A DNA stretch of 64,000 bases, taken from assembly GCA_015680685.1 (NCBI GenBank), contig MNCI01002319.1, positions 1 through 64,000 on the forward strand. Direction: 5' to 3'. The position numbers were made by a program, and so were the translations under genes. Under the pieces are notes generated by a model. That model did not search any database, was not told where the DNA came from, and saw only the letters and a list, made by a program, of their open reading frames with translations. Positions 1 through 11,297 of the stretch are shown here, piece by piece (position 1 is the stretch's first letter; each line of letters starts with the position of its first letter). The DNA comes from Gnetum montanum. Its lineage: Eukaryota > Streptophyta > Gnetopsida > Gnetales > Gnetaceae.

Positions 1-966
1 CAGGTAGCCAACAATGGCTCATCTGAATCATAGTCCTGCTGGGGATCATGATGTATGTGACAATTTTGGCTATACCTCTTTTCATGCCGGTGAGCATCAC
101 GCGATTGTTCGTGCATTTCCTCTCATTGCTCCTTCCGATCCTTCCGAACCTTTTTGCCCTCGACCTTTCACTTCCTCCTACCTCGGTTATGATCAGAGCC
201 TGAGCTGGATGAAGGAGAAGGAGAGCGAGAGGATGGAGAAGAAGGAGAGGGATCTCTCCCTCTACCTTGATGACGGTCCCGATCATCCCATTCATCTTTG
301 CTATGTGACCCTCCATTCCCTTGGGAACTCTCGCCACCTAGATGCTTGGAATGAATCATGGATTAGAGGACCTGTTGCCCCAGGGGAAGTTTTGTTGAAT
401 GGGTGTCATGAAAGATGGGATCCCCATTGTCTTGTAGCCCTTGCTAGAATAAGGGGTTACTGAATTGTTTCCTCTTCAGCTGTTCATATCTGTCCGCCTG
501 CTGCTGATCTCTTGCTCATTGAGCCTCAGTGGAAAGATAGTCCTGGTAGTCATGGTCCTCCATGAAATACTCTTCTCCAAGGTCCTGGATGCCTAATCTT
601 CCAAGATTATGAAATAACATCACAGGATTCGATCGGTCGGGAGGGTGTACAATATTGCCCTCCATGTCTCACCATTGTAGATGCTTGTCCTAATGTAGGA
701 TGAACGTGAAATTAGGGATGTACTCATCGGGATGCTTGTACACCACCCGACACTCTTGTGGCATCGATGGGGTGGATATCTCCCTCCTACGAGAAGACAT
801 ATTAGACATTAGATGGTGCATGTAATCGATGTACCTTACTACTAACTTTAATCTGCCTAGCGTGCGTAAATATTTCTGTCCTGGGTCTGTGCCAACGACT
901 TGAATGATAATTTCACTAAGGTTAGATGATGCATGTAAGACTAACAGTCCCTGGCAACGGTGCCAA
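1..966 (-). mobile_element. Partial second internal region of element A (gag and 5' leader)
   Basis: Read on the minus strand from 966 to 1, this is the 5' internal part of a Ty3/gypsy element: primer-binding site at 947-965, leader, then gag from an ATG near 800. It is a near copy of 10323-11297. The gag frame has a serine/arginine-rich low-complexity part near 168-359 and continues off the left edge. It directly abuts the LTR at 967-1911, which on its other side carries the polypurine tract of a different internal region, so that LTR is shared by two units. Stops and small indels show it is not functional. Confidence 0.85.
947..965 (-). other. Primer-binding site, tRNA-Asp type
   Basis: On the minus strand the bases just after the LTR read TGGCACCGTTGCCAGGGAC. 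This is close to TGGCGCCGTTGCCGGGGA, the tRNA-Asp 3'-end complement used by Athila/Tat gypsy elements. One base separates it from the LTR end. Confidence 0.8.
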
Positions 967-1911
967 TGAAGAGCGGCTAGGTAGCCCTACGCCCAACCAT
1001 ATGAATCACGGGCGTTCACATGCAACTCGGTCGAATTCTGTAGACTGTACGCACTTAACATACACTAGACTCTAACCAGTGAAACCTTGGGTTAGAACGG
1101 TCATTATCTTCTTAATCTCACTTGTGATGTTCCGTTTACGATGGTTAAGTGAGATTAAGGCTAATGATTTTTATATCTTTTTACTTATCTTTTGGCGGGT
1201 AATTAAGGTATAAAAATTAGGGAATAAACTATTATCTAATTTCTAATTATCCTAACTTGTATTCTAACTATTCCTAGCATAAGTATTTGGTCCCATCTTC
1301 CAAGCACATTCTGAGCATATCCTAACACTTATGGGTTACCAGACGTTAAGCGTCACTGGGTTTACCAAGTGTTTGATTTACGTTCGAGATGGTCGTACTT
1401 ATGGTCTTTACGAACTAAGAATGAACAATAGCGATTAAAATAATAATAACAGAAACCTAAGTAATTAGCAAGTAATTAACAAAGCATAAAGATATTAAAC
1501 TACTAAATGCATAAAATACCTAAGTCCAAATGCTGCAAGGAATGCTTGAATAGTTCGTCTTTATTGCCGTCATGCCAATGGGCTCAGATACATCAACGCT
1601 CGAATAAAGAGCCGATCAGTTTTCTTATACCTACTGCGGGCACTTGGAAAATATTCTATCTCCTGCGGGAACAAACTGTAAGAGCGTCACTACAACTAAC
1701 TGAAAGATGCCTAAATGAGACGGAAGGCCCTCNGCTACAACTAACTGAAAGATGCCTAAATGAGACGGAAGGCCCTCTTATTTATAGGCTGAGATAGGCA
1801 GCTGCGTAAACAAGGTCACGTCGAAGCAGGGAGGCTACGTCAATGGGCCCGCGTCGACGCGGTTGCGTATACACAGCCTAGTCGACGCATTGACTGAATG
1901 ACACTTCATCA
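967..1911 (-). repeat. LTR of element A, shared by two internal regions
   Basis: This 945-bp LTR starts TGAAGAG and ends CTTCATCA on the plus strand, a TG...CA pair. Its lower-coordinate side has a primer-binding site and gag; its upper side has the polypurine tract of the next unit. The first 384 bp match 11298-11680. A TATA-like TATAAATA (minus strand) lies at 1779-1786. The U3 part (1790-1911) carries short palindromes such as GTCGAC and GTATAC. A scaffold N at 1733 with a 43-bp duplicated flank falls inside, so the true LTR is probably about 44 bp shorter. Confidence 0.85.
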
Positions 1912-1924
1912 TAGCCCCACGACT
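1912..1924 (-). other. 3' polypurine tract of element A
   Basis: The minus strand reads TTAGTCGTGGGGCTA directly before the LTR start TGATGAAG. The same context, with a CTCGAGGACNA-like motif about 20 bases upstream, precedes the LTRs of E1, E2 and G1. It would prime plus-strand DNA synthesis. Confidence 0.75.
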
Positions 1925-2039
1925 AAGCAAAAAATCGTCCTCGAGTTACTTTATAATTTGGAAGGTATGGATTCTTATTTACAACACACATAACTTAAAC
2001 ACATACATGACACAACATGAATTTGACCAAGTGCCCGAG

Positions 2040-4982
2040 TTACAGAGGAGGACAATTTATGAAAATGGCAATGTTCAGAGACAAAATTGAACACCTCGTT
2101 GGTCCTGGAGCCTCTGCTGTGTAGGATGATGCACAAAATTGCTGGAGAAGATCACACCATCCTTGGGGGCAGTGGTTCTGACGGACCTTCTCCAATCTCT
2201 GGCCCATGCGTTGGTGGCGGCGCGAATGACGGTTGCCCTGCAGCAATTGCAACATCTGGAGGCAACTGGAAAGCCTCCAAGAGAGCCCTCATATTTTCTT
2301 GTTTGCTTCTAGGGTCGTTCACCATCTAGGAAGCTTCTCGAATGTGTGCTGGAACTGAAACTTCCCAAGGACATTGTAGCGTTGGAAGGAGTTCTTTCAA
2401 AATGACAAACTAGGCTGCGAACTGCTTGCGTTCGATGTTGAACACTTGGATTGATGCTTACAGCTACTGGTAGTCATTCATTCTTCGGCCCAGGTCCTCT
2501 ACGACTGTACGTTGTCCTTCAAAGCTTATGCGAAGGACCTCGAGTTCCGCGTTTGCTGTTGCCAGCTTTTGTTTTGTCACCTTGTGCACTTGGAGCTCTC
2601 CCTCGTATAGGGAATACGAGGCAGCCACTTGTTTTTCCAATTCTAATCACGGTCTTCCGGCTGTGAGCATAGCCAGGTTTGCATATCGAAGGTTGGCCAA
2701 CTCCATGTATTCTATCATCTCCTCAATCTGTAGTTCCTTTAGGTGGATTTCAGCTTTATTGTAGTCGTTCAACCCATCAAAGATAGATTGCCATACATCG
2801 CCTCCCTCTCGGAGCTGTTGGAGCACTTGGTTCATCTTGGCTTTGGTGACTTGAATGTGCTTCTCATTTACCTCCTTCTCTAATCCCGCTTGGTCCTTGT
2901 AATAATTTTTGACTTTTTCAAATTTCAGGGCCTCGTTTTCCAAGCAGTAATTGCAATTGCAGATGTCTGTCGCAATGCCCAAACCTTCTCCATTGACAGA
3001 TTTCGATTTTCAGCAGCCAACCTTCTTATGTTAGCATTCACCCTGGCTAGCTCCTCCTACTGTTGGTGGATGAAATTTTTCATGTGTTCGTTCTCTGCAC
3101 CAACATTGTGCAGGCGATGAACCTCCATGGTCAGTCGCACGTTCTCCTAGCGAACCTCCGCCAAGTCCTTGTCTAAGCGATTTGCTTGGGCATCTGCCAT
3201 GGACTTGTCAAAGATTACTGTCTCTTGCACATCATCAATGACTTGTAGTTTAAGTTGAAGCTGTTGAAAAACTTCATCTCTGGTAATTTCACGATTGAGG
3301 ATGGCTGGATCGGCAAGTTGGGCTCTCAATTGGGCTACCTCAGTTGCCAAGCGCTGACAAGCGACTTGAGCAGCTTCGAGTTGCCCTTCCAAGATGATGC
3401 TCTTGCCCCTTGCTGAGAGCAGCTCCAACTAGGTTTCAGTAATGTTGTCCGGAAGGTTGAAGACATCTGGAAGCAGTTGCCTGTTTCCCACCAATCGGTC
3501 CAACAGCTCTTCATGTTGGGCTGCGTCAATCTGGCTACGCGAAGTTCCAGTAGACACCTATACATCTTGTAGCCCCTGAATGTTTGTCATAGGTTCTGTC
3601 AGTGCATTGAGAGCTGTAGAAATTGTGTCAGCAACCACTTTGGCCGTAACTTCCTATCCGTGGTGCTGCATCACTAGGACCGTCGCCTCCTCACCATCTT
3701 CCAAGCATATCGAGAAGGTAGTAGCTTTCCCTGAGATTTCAGGGAATAACTATTGGGTTGATGTTGATACATCTTGGATGCTTGGATCTGTTCTTGTTGG
3801 AACTTGTGCTTGGGCAACGGAGAATATTGACCCTACCCTTTCAAGAAAGCTAACTGATTGAGCCACTTGCTCCAGGTGGCTCATGGTAGGGTGATAGACT
3901 GAAGGGTCTTCTCCTCCACTAGTCCTGCCAGATTGCTCTTGCTGGCTCAAGAGCATTTCCTGGATCTCATGAATGTATTCTGCCATGGTTTGTGAGGCCG
4001 GCTACATTGTTTGTGCAGGTGGTGGAGGTGGTTGCTACTCCTCCTCTGTCTGTGTGGTGGCAGGTTTCATCAGCTCTTGCCACGAGGTAATTGGGGCATG
4101 CCGGATGACATCATTGGAATACCATGCTATCCTTGCCCATTTGCACAACTTTCAAATGAGGCAGGGAAAGGGGAAAGCTCGTCTTCCACATTCGTTCTCA
4201 GCGAACCTCTTTTCAATCTCCAGAAACAACATTTGTGGAAGACTCATGGGAAATTTTCCACTCAAGGCAGCACATGCATGAGCGTAGAAGGCTGTGATTT
4301 TACTGTGTCTTACTGTTGGGTTCAGGTGGTAAGATGCAATCTTTGAGTACACTCTTTCTGTCGTGGTTAGGGAGCAAAATTCCTTGCGCTCTACCCCATA
4401 GCACTGTTTGGTCCATTACACCTTTACCTCTGGATTAGCCTACTTTGGAATTTCCACCACATCTGCCCCAGTTTCGGGCAACCCGAGAGCTTGCGCTATT
4501 GCCTCTGAAGAGTAAGAGACATAAATGTCTTTGATTCTTACTCTAGACCTTGGTTACCAATTCGACCAAAAGAGATAAGTTTCTCCTAAGTACCATTCAC
4601 CACTGATTGTGATGAATGGCCACATCAGAGAGTTCTGTAGTTGGAGCCTTACATTTTTTGGCGCGTTCTCGAGGAATGGTCCAAAATTCAGCTCTTGAAG
4701 GACCATTCCCTGCATCTCTCGTGGCATGATAGCATCAAGACAGGCTTGGGTCAGGGTGACCTCAAGCCATGGTGCTACCCAAGGAGTCTCATCCCCGAGC
4801 AATTGCTCGCTGGGAATCTGATAAACAGATTCCACGTCAGGTCTTTTGCGGAAGGGTCCTGTTGCATGAGAGCCTTCTGCATGCTTTGGCGGTTGCACAC
4901 CTCGTCCCCTTCCCATGCGTGGGTGCTTGTCCCTTGGTTGTGATGGTCCTTCGTCCCTTGGATGCCTCGGTTTGGGTGCCAT
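2040..4982 (-). pseudogene. Accessory coiled-coil ORF (aORF) of element A
   Basis: A long reading region between integrase and the 3' LTR, about 980 codons in aligned frames but broken by stops and shifts. It starts at an ATG at 4982, immediately after an acceptor-like TTTTATTGCAG. The N-terminus is basic and proline-rich (MAPKPRHPRDEGPSQPRDKH). A conserved segment near codons 90-145 includes WPFITISGEWYLGETY. From about 3990 down to 2640 the residues form heptad-like, Glu/Gln/Leu-rich helices, ending near a YMELANLRYANLAMLT motif. Both the GEWYLGE and the ANLxYANLAMLT segments recur in G1 (49542-52180). I see no signal peptide or clear membrane span and recognise no family. It sits where Athila-type elements carry env-like or extra ORFs. 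Confidence 0.65.
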
Positions 4983-4994
4983 CTGCAATAAAAC
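4983..4994 (-). promoter_or_regulatory. Splice-acceptor-like site abutting the aORF start
   Basis: The minus strand reads TTTTATTGCAG followed at once by ATGGCACCC. A pyrimidine-rich tract plus CAG directly before the ATG suggests the ORF is expressed from a spliced subgenomic RNA. Comparable sites lie at 33786-33797 (E1), 40643-40654 (E2) and 49530-49541 (G1). Confidence 0.5.
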
Positions 4995-5193
4995 ATAACC
5001 GCCCGTTAGACCGTTCATAAGTAGCTTAAGATGGTCCATATATACCTTCTCAGTTTGACCAAGTTATGTTATTGGCACAGGCACATCGTTAAATCTTCCG
5101 GAGCATTAATTTAGGGGTTAGGGCCAATATTTTCATAATTAACCAATTAATTAACTAATTAATTAATTACAGTTAATTACACAAGGGCACCAC

Positions 5194-5208
5194 CACCCCA
5201 CGACTGAG
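5194..5208 (-). other. Internal polypurine-like motif upstream of the aORF (element A)
   Basis: The minus strand reads CTCTCAGTCGTGGGGTGG, the same core (CAGTCGTGGGG) as the terminal polypurine tracts of this family. It lies about 210 bp upstream of the aORF ATG. Counterparts are at 33968-33983 (E1), 40829-40843 (E2) and 39113-39128 (G1). Confidence 0.5.
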
Positions 5209-5334
5209 AGCATACCTCCGGTTGCTTAAAAGGGCAAGGATCGGTTGATGCAGACTCTTGATGGAATGTAGGTGCGTTGGGAAAGGTTAGCCAGAAAAAA
5301 TGGCAAAAAATCCCCTCAATTTTTATCCCAAATG

Positions 5335-5480
5335 ATAAAATTTTCAAAGTGCAGTGGGGGTATATATAGGGGTTAGGCGTTGCATCGACGGGGCCATGTA
5401 TATGTGGCTGCGTATATGTAGGCACTGCGTATATGGGGCCCTGTATACACAGTTTTGTACACCCGTTGACCAACCAATAA
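5335..5480 (-). promoter_or_regulatory. U3-like internal promoter candidate (element A)
   Basis: On the minus strand, GTGTATAC, GGGCCCC, repeated ATATACGCAG and CCGTCGATGC motifs are followed by CTATATATA (5361-5369). The element's own U3 (1790-1911) has GTGTATACGCA, GTCGACGC and GGGCCC in the same kind of arrangement before its TATAAATA. The copy lies about 360 bp upstream of the aORF start. That it acts as a promoter is inference. Confidence 0.4.
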
Positions 5481-6999
5481 AATACCCAAAACGATGAATT
5501 TGAAAATCCAAATTGAAGTGGTTGAAGCTCATGAAATGCCTGGTCATGGTTGAGGACATGAGGAAGGTAATGGAGTGCGAAAAAGAGACAAAATTGGAGA
5601 ACGGGACTCAGAAAAGAACTCCGCGAGGAATAAATTGAGCGATGGGACTCGAAAACTAGTCAACCACGAAATCCAAAGGAGGGGAGGCTTAACAAGAAAA
5701 ACCAAGGAGATGTAGATGGGTCCTCCCCATAGTAGGCTATAGCCTTAGTAGCCCCTACATAGCCCTCAACACCGGGGTCTGTGAGCCCCAGGGACAAGAA
5801 ATGGTGGTCGTTGGTTAAGACTCCTACACTAGAGATCCCGCCCAGGCATGAGAAACCCATGGATATCACGACACACCTTCACGACATAAGACAGGTAGTG
5901 AGGTGAGCGACGGAGAGAACTGGGTGAAGAGAGAGAGACGAGAGAATGGTATTCCGATTGTCGATCACATGAAACCCCATGTGTAAATGTGGTTAAGTGA
6001 CCTGGTAGAACCGTTCCTGAATTTAGACCCAAAACCATTCGCATTCAGTGACATCGCAGCAATAGATGAAGTCTTGGCCATCCCCCAAGGAAGCAAGAAT
6101 GACCCCATAGAGAACCACCACTCCCACAAACGTGAGATGAAGGAAGTGGAACGAGACGAAGTTAGAGGGGACCAAGGAAGTCCCATAACTAGTACAGTGG
6201 CCCATTAGAGGTGGTCTAAGGGGTGTGCTTTGATTTCCCACACAGTGATATATTTTATTTTTTTTCTTTTTTGAGGGAACCACACCATGCAAAGACCCAT
6301 GCATGTTTGCATGCATCCGACCAAGGGGTGTGCTTTAAATCCTCATGTTTTGTTTTGTTTTTTTTTTTGAATTTTTCAGTGAGGACCACACCATGCAAGG
6401 TCGAACTGCCCAGAAGCTTCCATGGAGAGAAGGACGTGGAGCGGTAGGAAATCCGTAAGGACATACCAACAACCTGAAAGGGTAGAATAGAGCAACGAAT
6501 ATGGCATTCCCCTTGAAGTCACACCCGAGTCAAATCATTGGGTCATTCTTGAGTTCGGGAACTACACAAGTCACACATTAATTAAAATGTTGTTAAGTGA
6601 AGGGGTTGCATGTTCGCAATAGAGGGAAAATTTTGGAGTGGTTAAATTGGTGGATGATGTGAACTCACTGCCGATTTTATGAGCAGAAAGTAGACGTAAA
6701 GTCCAACCATGTGAGGGCGGAAACTAGACAACTAGGCGGACAAGTGCACATTACCCATCGCAACGAAAACCATCCGCACTAGACATTTGAAGGCAACAAG
6801 ACGATATATTAGCAATTACGTGAAAAATAAAACATCCACAAAGAAATGAAAAATAAATAAAGAAAGGAAAAAATGTACAAAGAATTTGCAAACGTATAAA
6901 CAATGGTGAAAAACAAAAAAGTGTAAAACAAAAAATGACAAAATGGCGAGGGGTGTAGTGGAATGGATCAGCAAGGAGGACGGTTTCCCCCAAGATTGG

Positions 7000-8920
7000 G
7001 TGGAAAGGAGGAGACATGAAAAATGGAGCGTGGCTGAACTAATGATGACGAGGCGATCACACTGGTTGAGTGGAGTTCGCGGAAAGGTTTTAGTTGTTGG
7101 TGGTTGACTAACTGTGTTCTGGTGGGGTTCGTAGGTTTGTGGATGAGTAAGGCCCCAGATGGGAAGGTTTCGGAGACAATGTAAGGTCCTTGCCACAATG
7201 TTTAAAACTTGGTCGGTTGGGATACGTGTGAGGGGTTTCAATACAACACCTTGTCTCCACATCTAACGTGACCTTCCGAATCCTAAGTTTGTGTCATTTT
7301 TTGTTTTAGGTCTTGTGGATCTCAGTGGAGGATAGGGCCACTAACCAGTTCTCATCTAGCACACTTAAATTGATCAGTTGTTTGCGTTGTGCTAGTGGGA
7401 GGTCAAGACCTAAGTCAATGGTGGTGGATAGTGTGCGGAGTTCGGCTTGAATTGGAAGTGTTGACAACTTTCTGTACACTAGCTCGTAGGGAGAGTACCC
7501 TATAGGAAGTTTCCAAGTGGAGCGATAAGCCCATAGGGCATCGTTAAGCTTAGTGCTCCAATCCCTCCTATATTTGCTAATGGTTCGGGTAAGGATCTTG
7601 GTGATCTCCCTATTGGTGACTTCGGCCTGCCTGTTGGCTTGGGGGGTGATAGGGAGTCATGAATTTATGCATTACCCCTAAGTGTTGCATGAGTTTCCAA
7701 AAAGTGACACTTGTAAAATGAGTCCCATTATCAGAAATGAGTGCACGTGGCACTCCAAACCTGTTAACGATTTGTTGTTGGACAAATCATGCGACAGTGT
7801 TGGAAGAACAATCGACGACGGCTGATGCTTCTGCCCACTTTGTATCATAGTCCACAGCTATGATGATGTATACCTTTCCATTTGATAGGGGTGTGATGGG
7901 TCCTATGAAGTCGATACCCTAGATGTCGAAGGGCTTAAGTGGCTGGATCCACTATTCAGGTCCCTCCAACAGTGCCATCATTCCACCGTCCCTCTGGCAT
8001 TGTTTGCAGGAGCGGGCAAACCATTGGACATCCCTGAAAAGTGTAGGCTAGTAATACCCTACAAGAAGGATTTTAATGGCCGTTTGGCATCCAGCATAGT
8101 GGCCCCCACAAGGGCCCTCATGAGCATCTTGGAGGACGCATAGTGTATCATCATCAGAGATGCACCATCGAACCATGTCATCTACACACATCTTGTAAAG
8201 GTGGCCGTTGATTTCCATGAAACGCTTGGCCTTATGGAGAAACTGCTATTTCTGCTGATGGTTCCACTCCTTAGGTAGCTCCTGTGTTGTGAGGTAGGTG
8301 AGGATGTGGTTGAACCAAGGGGATTCCTTGGGTGCTTGAGGATCAACTACACTTGTGAAGAGGAGTTCATCTAGAAATTGGTTGGATAAGGGCTCCTCCT
8401 CTTCTACGTCATCCCATTGCAACCAAGACAAGTGGTCAGCAACCACATTCTTAGTCCCCTTCTTGTCTACCATGGTAAGATCAAAGTCCTGAAGAATCAC
8501 TAGCCACCGGATTATGTGGGGGATCACCGTTGGTTTGTTCATCAGGATCCGGATAGCACTGTGGTCAGTATGCACAAACACCTCGTATCAGGGGGCTTCT
8601 CGGATCAGTCAATTTCCAGGGAAGGTGACTTGCCTTGATCCAATCGGTCACAACATATGTGAGCATGACCGTCTGGATGTTGGAGTGTTGTTGTTGTTGG
8701 CTTTGAGGCTGCTCAGGTGGTGGAGTAGTGGAGGCGCTTATGGGTTCAAAGGCATTGGCCACAGGTGTGTGCGAGGGTATGTTCAAATTGTTGGGATGGA
8801 AAAAGGGATGTTTTTGTGGCTTGGGTTCCAGTCCACTTAGCTGAGGTGCCGGTTGCAAGTTAACAGCCCTCGTAGCGTTTTGTTGCTGCAGCTGTGACAG
8901 TATCTCTCCCTGCATTGATG
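7000..8920 (-). pseudogene. Deleted pol of element A: protease linker/RNase H fusion and integrase
   Basis: Minus strand. The linker before protease (ending near DPRSPLI, about 8590) runs straight into the RNase H C-terminus (VHTDHSAIRILMNK, then KGTKNVVADHLS), so protease, reverse transcriptase and most of RNase H (1.5-2 kb in E2) are missing. Integrase follows: an HHCC-type segment near 8130-7975 with SCKQCQ, a DDE core with DFIGPIT (about 7905), SDNGTHFT (about 7720), and PYHP followed by a frameshift in a C-run near 7645. The C-terminal part reaches about 7000. Scattered TAG/TGA stops. Not functional. Confidence 0.8.
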
Positions 8921-9329
8921 GAGCAGGTGGTAGCTGAGTGGGATGTGGTGGAGGAGTGGTAGAAGAAGGTGATGGAGGATAGAAGAGATGTGGGTTGTCC
9001 TCCCAGGGTGATGGAGATTGAGGTAAAAAATACTCTAGGGGGTAGTAATGACTTTGAAAGGCCGCATGACTAGAAGAGTCCCTTGGAGAGACCGGTTGCT
9101 GAATATAGTACCCATAGGGATCTGGCTGTTTGTAAGGGTACTACTACCTTGGAGGTTGCATTCCCCATGTTTGCGGGTGCTGCCACTATTGGAAGTATTC
9201 ATACGGTTGCAGTGGTGCTCCACTTGGATAGTATCCTTGCTGCTATTGGTGGAACCGCCTAGAATGGCCTTGTGGATAAGGCAACCTTCGAGGTGTTTGC
9301 TGTTGCGGCAAGCGAGGGTTTAATGCGTA

Positions 9330-11131
9330 CACCCCAGACTCTTGAAGATGTGACACCACAGGACAACATCCCTTAGGATGTTCATATTGGCATATGTCAC
9401 ATTCATCATCCTTCTCTGTGTCAGAGTCTGCAACCTACTCTGCTACAAAAATTTGCCCTTTCCCCTATATTGGGCATGTTTAGCTTCCTTCTTCCTGCAC
9501 CTATTGCGGTTATTACCTTGTTCTCTAGACTCCTTTGCGATTTTTAACACGCTTTGGACCCTTTCGTCTAAAGAGTTCCACATCTTATCCACCTTTGCCA
9601 ATATTTCAGATGCAATATTTTGTAATGGCAAGGTCTTTCGGTTCACTACCTCTTCCAGTGGTGATTCATCTTCTTCATCACAAAAACAGACCTTCCTTTT
9701 TCTGAGGGAAGGGTCCCGGTTGAATTCTTCTACACTCTCCTTTTTCCTAAGTTCTCCTTCCTCCTTGGCCACCTATTCAATGAGGCGTTGTAATTGATGG
9801 GCCCTTAGCTTTGATAGTCACCCCTGGGTGTACACGCCAAGGGTCTTTCGCATTTCAAAATGGAGCCCATCAATGATGTGACGAAGTTGTGCCTGCTGAG
9901 AGTAATCATGACTAGGGCATCGATGCAACAACGAGTAGTACCTTCTCATGGCAGCATCCAAGGGTTCATGATTTCCTTGTTTCTAGCCTTGGATCTGCCA
10001 TCTTAGATTTGCTACTCTAGAGTACGTTCGATACTTGTCATTGAAAATTTCAAGCATCGTACTCCACCTTTTGATTGATTCCGGCTCCAAGGACCGGTAC
10101 CAACTTTTAGCTTCTTTGATGAGTGTGCAAGGGAATAGCTTCAGATTTTTCCAATCATTGTCAATGTTTTGCAGGGTGCAGGCGTCATGGAATGCCTACA
10201 GGTGAGTCTATGGATTATAGTTGTATCCCCCTTCAAATCTGGGGATGTTGTTCATATCAATGTGCTTGATCTGGCTATCCTTCATGTGCCTACTATGGAT
10301 TTGAACTGCCTCAGTGATCTGGAGCATACTCCAGGTAGCCAACAACGACTCATCTAAATCATAGTCCTGCTGGGGACCATGATGTATGTGACGATTTTGG
10401 CTATACCTCCTTTCATGCTAGTGAGCATCATGCGATTGTTCGTGCGTTTCCTCTCATTGCTCCTTCTGATCCTTCCAAACCTTTTTGCCCCCATCCTTTC
10501 ACTTCCTCCTACCTCGGTTATGATCAGAGCCTGAGCTGGATGAAGGAGAAGGAGAGCGAGAGGATGGAGAAGAAGGAAAGGGATCTCTTCCTCTACCCTG
10601 ATGATGGTCCCGATCGTCCCGTTCATCTTTACTATGTGATCCTCCATCCCATTGGGAATCTTGGCCACCTAGATGCTTGGAATGAATCATGGATTGGAGG
10701 ACTTGCTGCCCCAGGGGAAGTTTGGTTGAATGGGTGTCATGATAGATGGGATCCCCATCGTCTTGCAGCCCTTGCTAGAATAAGGGGTTACTGAATTGTT
10801 TCCTCTTCAGCTGTTCATATCTATCTACCTGCTGCTAATCTCTTGCTCATTAAGCCTCAGTGGGACGATAGTCCCGGTAGTCATGGTCCTCCATGACATA
10901 CTCTACTCCAAGGTCCTGGCTGCCCAATCTGCCAAGATTGTGAAATAACATCGCAGGAGTAGATCGGTCGAGAGGGTGTACAATATTTCCCTCCATGTCC
11001 CACCATCGTAGATGCTTATCCTGATGTAGGATGAATGTGAAATCCAGGATGTACTCATCGGGATGCTTGTACACCACCTGACACTCCTGTGGCATTGATG
11101 GGGTGGATATCTCCCTCTTGCGAGAAGACAT
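9330..11131 (-). pseudogene. gag of element A
   Basis: Minus strand, ATG at 11131 (MSSRKREIS). In order: an N-terminal region with HPDEYILDFTFILHQD; an S/R/P-rich low-complexity stretch near 10690-10500; a retrotransposon gag capsid domain (about 10340-9800) with motifs such as NNIPRFEGGYN and KLFPCTLIKEAKSWYRSL; a charged segment; and a zinc knuckle at about 9400-9365 reading CDICQYEHPKGCC (Cx2Cx3Hx4C). Several stops, many of them TAG where relatives have CAG or TGG. It would have coated the element RNA. Confidence 0.8.
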
Positions 11132-11277
11132 AGTGGACATTAGATGGTGCATGTAATCGATGTACCTTACTACTAACTTTAATCTGCCTAGCGTGCGTAA
11201 ATATTTCTATCCTGGGTCTGTTGCAACGACTTGAATGATAATTTCTCTAAGGTTAGATGACGCATGTAAGACTAACA

Positions 11278-11296
11278 GTCCCCGACAACGGTGCCA
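11278..11296 (-). other. Primer-binding site, tRNA-Asp type (element A, right unit)
   Basis: The minus strand reads TGGCACCGTTGTCGGGGAC next to the LTR start at 11298. It differs from the usual tRNA-Asp complement by one C-to-T-type change. Confidence 0.8.
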
Positions 11297-11297
11297 A

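Larger units (their letters stand above)
5045..6990 (-). other. Post-integrase non-coding block of element A
   Basis: About 1.9 kb without a coherent frame. Parts are shared with E1 (33790-35280) and E2 (40660-42150): a GGGTCCTCCCCA-like block (near 5720), the segment near 5940-6010, and a conserved accaCACCATGCAAAGAC block present twice in A (6278-6296 and 6385-6400). A/T-rich TTTTGTTTTACA-like repeats lie at 6800-6950. Two polypurine-like motifs (near 6984-6998 and 5194-5208) bracket it. Confidence 0.6.

Noticed and set aside
168-359. SR-rich small protein (and its twin at 10499-10690)
   Set aside because: It is the low-complexity part of the retrotransposon gag, not a splicing-factor gene.
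967-1911. Considered as a solo LTR
   Set aside because: A primer site abuts one side and a polypurine tract the other, so it is a shared LTR of a tandem element.
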